Positions 58,347 to 64,000 of a DNA stretch of 64,000 bases are shown here, piece by piece. The notes below the pieces were generated by a model that worked only from the letters and a program-made list of their open reading frames with translations, was not told the origin of the DNA and did no database searches. Within the stretch, counting starts at the first letter, position 1, and each line of letters starts with the position of its first letter. The DNA is from Budorcas taxicolor (lineage: Eukaryota; Chordata; Mammalia; Artiodactyla; Bovidae): assembly GCF_023091745.1 (NCBI RefSeq), contig NC_068935.1:63884724-63948723 (forward strand). Reading direction: 5' to 3'. Both the position numbers and the translations under genes were made by a program.

Positions 58347-59616
58347 CTTCAGTGTCTCAGCTTCGTGAATGATGCTGATCACAGTGCATTTGCGCTTACC
58401 CAGATTGTGAGCAAGAGTTTTGCTGTTTTGTAAAAGAGATTGGAGACTCTTCCATTGTGTTTTGTGGTCCTGAACAGGATGCAGTGGAATTGGAATTAGA
58501 ACTGTTTTGGAAAAGTGAGCTTACTTGGCAGTAATATTGATGATGGAAGAGATGATAAGAGTAATTGTAGTGAATTCATGGTTCTGTCCTTCTTGTGTGT
58601 CATTTTCAAAAACTAAATAATGTCTTGTTCATTTGGATTTGCCTGGGTTATTTAAGGAATCAGCGGATAATGAATTGAGCCCCCTGCTCACTGGCTCGTG
58701 TATTCCAAAGACCTTTATGGAGCCGCTGCTCCGTGAAAGGCTGGGTTAGCAGTGGGGACACTGGGAGGAGCCGGACACCCCCCACACCTTGAGCGATGAT
58801 CTAGGAGCCGTAGTCACACGAAGAAGGTGGAGATAAGTCCCCTAGTCACACTAAACCAGGCAACACAGGGCGGGGCACTCGGGCTCCTAGAGGAACGCTG
58901 CAATGTCAATGTCTGAGCCAGGGTGTTCTGGAGCTTTGGGAAGCTGGGTTCCTTCTGTGGGAGGTGATTGTGATGAGGCTGCATGGTGGCATCCTTCAGA
59001 CTTGCAGACAGTGTGTCTTGGGGGTGACGGGAAAGTCTGAAACAGATCATTGCTGTGAGGTATCCTTTTGCGTCTTGGATAAAACACAGAGAGATCTCTT
59101 TCTCGGGCAGGAAGGAAGGGGTCCTGACTGTTGTTGCATTGCTGTTGACCACAGGGGCAAAGGAGGTGTTTTCTACCACTGCCCCACCATCTGCTCAGAA
59201 TCCTGGAGAAGAGCAAATGTTGCTTTGAAGTATGGCCCAGTATTCCCTGGGCTGGCCCTCTGCTCTCTGTCCTGGGAAAGCAGATTACCAAGTATATTGA
59301 AATGACCATTTATTTGGTCATCTGGACTTTATTTTGGCCACTTGAGCCCATGCTCTAGATATCAGAGGGATGGAATGAGTGAAGAGAAGCTGCTAAGTGG
59401 AGAAATCCTGCTAGGTGACTGGATCCTGGGAACTTTGATTCCCAGCTGGGAAAGACACTGCTCCACACCCCTCAAACACACACATACACCCTGGTTGAAT
59501 AACATAACCTCTAAGAGGAAAACGCACAGAGCAGCGATTTTGACTGCTTTTTTTTATTTATCTGAGACCCAGAGTCTGAGATCCAAATGACAAAAGAAAG
59601 AAGTACTAGCCAGAAG
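58347..59616. other. MAGE 3' flank, copy B, no gene
   Basis: Near-identical to 8150-9426. The C/CA run near 58775 is 7 bases shorter than in copy A. No gene is recognised. Confidence 0.6.
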
Positions 59617-59687
59617 AGATGCAACATCCATACATCTGTGTCTCTTTTGCTGTTATATTAAAAAAAAAAAAAAAGATGCAACATCCA
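59617..59687. mobile_element. Tiny poly(A) retro-insertion, copy B
   Basis: Same 14-bp flanking repeats (59617-59630 and 59674-59687) and poly(A) run as copy A, so the insertion predates the duplication. Confidence 0.75.
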
Positions 59688-60080
59688 CCAGCGTCCCTGG
59701 CTTCAGGCAGGTTCAGAAGTGTGGAGGCAGCAGAGACTCAACAGGTTAAGGCTGTGCCTGGCATCAAATGACAGGAGCGAGTTCCGGGCCTCAGGAGGTG
59801 GTGAGGTCACTGCTGTCCGGTGTGCGGGCGGGTGCAGGGGGCTGAAGGGGCAGCTCTCCCTGCTGAGTGCCAGAGAACAACAGGAACAGAAGATGTGATT
59901 CTGGCTGCATACATGGCACCTGCCACATAGTCAGTGGACACTTGGAAATGGTTGAGAATTTCAAGACCCATGTGACCTGCTCAGACTGTCTTCCCCAAAA
60001 CAGGAGATTTTGTCATTATAAGTTCTAACTGCTGCTCTTTGTTGAGCATCTGGTAGGCAGTGTGGGATTGGAGAGATGTC

Positions 60081-60355
60081 AGGTGTTCAGTCAGAGAAGG
60101 CAATGGCACCCCACTCCAGTACTCTTGCCTGGAAGTCCGTGGGGTCTCTAGGAGTCGGACATGACTGAGCGACTTCACTTTCACTTTTCACTTTTCACTT
60201 TCATGCATTGGAGAAGGAAATGGCAACCCACTCCAGTGTTCTTGCCTGGAGGATCCCAAGGATGGAGGAGCCTGGTAGGCTGCCATCTGTGGGGTCGCAC
60301 AGAGTCGGACAGGACTGAAGCGACTTAGCAGCAGCAGCAGCAGCAGGTGTTCAGT
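60081..60355 (+). mobile_element. Bov-A2 SINE, copy B
   Basis: Same Bov-A2 with the AGGTGTTCAGT repeats at 60081-60091 and 60345-60355. One visible base differs from copy A (CCATCTGTGG for CCGTCTGTGG). Confidence 0.93.
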
Positions 60356-61896
60356 TACTTCTTGTCTTCCTCTCTCCCTGCACACATGGGGACACGGCCC
60401 TGCCAGGCCTCTTCACTTTGGAAGGGTCATGTGATGACCCGTGACCAGTGAATTTGGAAAAGAAGCATTTTTTGTCACGACCATTTGTTTTGAAGGGACA
60501 CAGGTGCCTGGGAGTTAATCATCAAGTCAGGACAACACACAGCCATAGACACCTCTGAGTGAGGCTTCTCTCCTAGGGACTAAAGTCCTGCACTTCTGAC
60601 CCTTGAGAGAGGCTGGCCCACAGGGAGCTGGCTGCAGGAATTCCACCCACCCCCACCCACAGCCTGCCACCACCCCCGGTGAGAGGCACTGTCAGCCCTT
60701 TCGGGGCTCTGCTCAGTCTCCATCAGGAGGACAGCAGCCAGCTGCCAAAGGTCCCTGTTGGGGTTGGGAGCATACTCCTCATGGGCCCCAGTCATGAGGC
60801 CTCCCACCCCTGCTGCCCACAGTGCCCCCTCTCCCTCAGAACCTGGCCTTGGGTTTAGTCCTGCCTGGCCCCCTCTCCGGCCCCCACTGAGAACAGCTTA
60901 GGCCCTGGTCCTGATGACCTCATGTGTGTATCTTTATCTGGAAATCCCGAGCAGCATCCCCTTCCTTGGTGCTTCAGCTCGAGCCCGCAGGACTTGACGC
61001 AGCCCCTGGGCGAGTCTCCTCATGGTGGGTCAGTGGTAATCATTGCCGTGGATGTGTGGGGCACATCTATATAATCCTGAGGTGTATCAGACCATTCCCT
61101 GTGGAATCCCACGTGTTGGAGTAAACGCAGGGTCTTTGAATGTGACTGTTAGGTCATGGCTTTTGAGCCTGAATAAGAGAGGCAGAGGGGTGTCTGGTCA
61201 GCCACCCGCAGAGCCAGCTAGGAGCCAGTCGGGCTGTTTGAGCAGAGGACAGGCTCTAGCAGATGGCAGGGATCATACTGAGGACGCTCTCCTAGGTGCC
61301 AGAGGCCACAGACTCCGGTGGGGATTCGGAAAGGAACCAGGGAGGAGAGGAATCTGGCACCCAGGGGTGCAGGCTGCACAGAGGGTCGGCTGCCCCAGAG
61401 AGGTGGAAGCAGCAAGCCCCTGGAGATCCCATCTGACTTTTCCGGGACTGGCCAGGAGAGGGAGGGGGGAGCAGATGCTGCTGCAGGTGAGCTGCCACCC
61501 CGGCCTCCATGAGGACATCCGTGCTCTGGGGCCAAGGCCAGGACCACAGCCCCGGGTTTCACTCCAGGATGGATACGTGACAGCTCTCATAACAGGTACT
61601 CCTCATGCCCCTTATTGGATATGACTGTTAGGTGTGGTTGGGTTCTTGCTCTGGGTACATAAGAACCTCAGGCCTTTGGCTGCTAGGAGGCCCAAACTGC
61701 CCCCTGCCCCCACCAACTTATCTGGAGGTCATTTCCAGGATCCAGCATCTTCTGCGGCAGCCTCTGTGCGGAAACACACCGCCCTGTTCCCAAGCTGATC
61801 TTGCCCAGGGCATCAACGATTGGACAGGCGCCTCCCCTGGCTTAAGGAGTCTCAGTGAATGTTCTGCTCTTCTGAGAAGGCCCTGTGTTTCCTCAT
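60356..61896. other. Unassigned GC-rich stretch, copy B
   Basis: Matches 10166-11706 almost base for base. No gene is recognised. Confidence 0.5.
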
Positions 61897-62105
61897 GGCT
61901 TCCCTGGAGGCTCAGTGTTAAAGAATCCGCCTGCAATGTGGGAGACGCGAGTTTGATCCCTGGGTGGGAAGGTACTCTGGAGGAGGAAGTGGAAGTGCAC
62001 TCAAGTATTCTTGCCTGGGAAATCCCACGGACAGAGGAGCCCGGGGGACTACAGTCTATGGGGTCGCAAAGAGTCGGATATGACGGAGCGACTGAGCACG
62101 CTCAC
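61897..62105 (+). mobile_element. Bov-tA SINE, copy B
   Basis: Same element as 11707-11915, same flanks. Confidence 0.92.
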
Positions 62106-62469
62106 ATGTATGCACAGCTGAAGGTTTGCTCTGGACTCTTTTATCTTTGGCAAGACACTGACCCCTGCTGGAACTTGCCAGACTTCTTCTGTGGCAAATA
62201 ACACTGGCAGACGTCTTAAAGTGGATTTGGGGCAATACAGGGTTCCAGGTCTACCCCTGGCCTCAGGTGGTGGCTCTTGCCATATCCAGGCCAAACATCT
62301 ATGAGACTGGATCAGGGCAGTGTTTGTGGGACTTGAGAAAAAAGTGGATCCAGAGATGTTTCTGTGGTGGAAGAGGCCCAGTTAGTATATTATATGGGAT
62401 GGAGGTTAAGGGAGAAGAACAGCTGAAGATAATTTAGGAAGGGTTGTTTCACACTTACAGGTTCTGTGT

Positions 62470-63780
62470 GCTTGCGTTTGGTTTCCTTTCTATTCCCTTT
62501 TTAAACATACTCAGCATCTTTTCCCCAAAGATTCCTTGTCTTTTTTTTATTATTATTCTGAAACTGTCAATAGTCTTTAATTGGAGCTTTTCCGTTGTAA
62601 CCCTTTAAGATTTGAGTAATATTTGTGAAAATTGTGGACTTCTCATATGCCCTCACCCAGTTTCCCCTATTACGAATATCTTACATTAATATGATACATT
62701 TATTACTGAGGAATTATTGAGGAAGTATTGATGAGGAAGTATTGATGCATTGTTTATTATCAACTAAAGCCCATACTTTACTCAGATTTCTATAGGTTTT
62801 ACCCACTCCAGGATCTTGGCCAGGAAACCAGCCTAACATTTAGTTGTAATGTCTCCTTGGGTTCCCCTTCGCTTTAACATGTCTTTGTTTTGGATGATAT
62901 TGACAGTTCTGAGGAGTACTCAGTAGATGTTTTGTACAGTGTCCCTGTCCCTTGATTGGGATTTGTCTGATACTGTACTCATGCCTCGTCTTGGATTACG
63001 AGTTTGCCGGAGGAATATTACTGATAAAAATCCCATTCTCATCATATCAAGTGTATATTCTATTAGCACAATTGATCACTGATGATGCTCTCATTGATCA
63101 TCTGGCTGAGGTAGTGCTTGTTAGGTGTCTGGGCGATAAAGTGATTGTTTTATGCCCCATTTCCATCCTGTCCTCCTTGGAGGAAAGCCGCGATGGACGG
63201 TCCATGCTTCAGGGGTAGGGAGTTATGCTCCACTTTCTAGAAGTGGGAGTGTCTGCATAAACTGGAATTTTTCTCTGTGGGAGATTTGCCTATCTTTGTT
63301 TGTGTAATTAAGAAATCATTAATTTTTCTCAGTATGGACTCATGGTATTTATACTACACTTTGGGTTAAACTCCAATACAAATTTATATATTTTCATTTT
63401 CAAATTGTTCTCAGATTGGCCATTGGGAGCTCTTCCTGTCAGTTCACTTTCTGAATAACTTTGTCATACCCATGGAAATGTTGCTTCGTTTTTTAAACAT
63501 TTTTTGAACACTTTTTTTTTTCACACCCTACAAAGATGCTCCAGGCTCATTTTTCATATTTCCTAATCCAATTCTAGAACCATCCATTTTTCCATGGAGC
63601 CTTTATTCCTTTTATTATTGAATGGTGTTGACAGACCTAGATCTGTACACTAATTGTGCTCATTGGTACTGAAGAGTTATTGGTTCTGGGGACCTCTTTT
63701 TTGACAGAGCAAAGAATTATATGTGTACTTCCTATCCTGTGTTTATTTATATATCTAGAAATATTTTAGATGGTAATGAT
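62470..63780. mobile_element. Ancient L1-like remnant, copy B
   Basis: Duplicate of 12280-13590, recognised on the same weak family wording. No coding frame. Confidence 0.4.
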
Positions 63781-63789
63781 TTCATGGAT

Positions 63790-64000
63790 ATGATACCAAA
63801 AACAGAGGCAAAAAAAAAAAGAAAACACAGATAAATTGGACCTCATCAAATTAAAAAGAGAAAATGTCTGTGCATCAAAGAACACAATCAAAGAAGCTAC
63901 CATATGATACAGCAACTCCACTTCTGAGTGTATTTTCAAAAGAAAATGAAAATAGGATATCAGAAAGATATTTTCACTCCTACATTTATTGCATCATTGT
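63790..64000 (+). mobile_element. L1 3'-end fragment, copy B, cut by window end
   Basis: Duplicate of 13600-13810 (TTGGACCTCATCAAATTAAA, GATACAGCAACTCCACTTCT). The window ends before the point where copy A has the CHR SINE. Confidence 0.8.

Larger units (their letters stand above)
53412..64000 (+). repeat. Segmental duplication, copy B
   Basis: This matches 3212-13810 in the same orientation to the end of the window, including two SINEs, the tiny poly(A) insertion and the old L1. The left edge lies exactly at the satellite/MAGE junction. It continues past the window by unknown length. Confidence 0.96.

Overview
The window is nuclear DNA from a ruminant, most likely a bovid and most likely the X chromosome. 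Repeats give the clade: Bov-A2 and Bov-tA SINEs, tRNA-derived CHR-type SINEs, ruminant L1 3' ends and many BovB (RTE) LINE pieces. The only genes I recognise belong to the MAGE (melanoma antigen) family, whose type I members are X-linked in placental mammals. I see no prokaryotic or viral gene and no structural RNA gene.

Layout: (1) 1.1-9.1 kb is a diverged inverted repeat with an axis near 5.24 kb. It carries two head-to-head MAGE units. The minus-strand unit is frameshifted; the plus-strand unit at 7154-7948 is an intact 264-codon gene. The centre holds mirror-image tandem promoter-like repeats with TATA/GC-box motifs. (2) 9.1-20 kb has no gene: SINEs, old L1 remnants and unassigned sequence. 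(3) 20.4-27.6 kb is a scrapyard of 5'-truncated BovB copies in both orientations around a 1.5-kb non-repeat island (24.7-26.2 kb) with two unrecognised coding-like stretches. (4) 27.64-53.41 kb is a giant tandem array of a short degenerate unit (core GACACACACTGAGAGA), almost free of T on the plus strand. It has higher-order repeats of about 0.5-2 kb in two alternating families (A-B-A-B) and is interrupted once by a 2-kb dead BovB. (5) 53.41-64.0 kb repeats 3.21-13.81 kb in direct orientation, offset about 50.2 kb. It includes a second intact MAGE gene (57351-58145) that differs from the first at two residues.

The simplest model is a tandem duplication of a unit of about 50.2 kb (3212-53411) containing MAGE promoters, a MAGE gene, the LINE region and the satellite. 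Its junction at 53411/53412 cuts the minus-strand MAGE pseudogene. Divergence between the copies rises sharply toward that junction, which argues against a plain assembly duplicate and suggests later gene conversion. The array may have grown from the 3' end of a Bov-tA SINE that abuts it at 27.64 kb. The two MAGE genes would encode substrate-binding partners of RING E3 ubiquitin ligases, as known for the family. Their germline expression is inferred from the family, not seen here.
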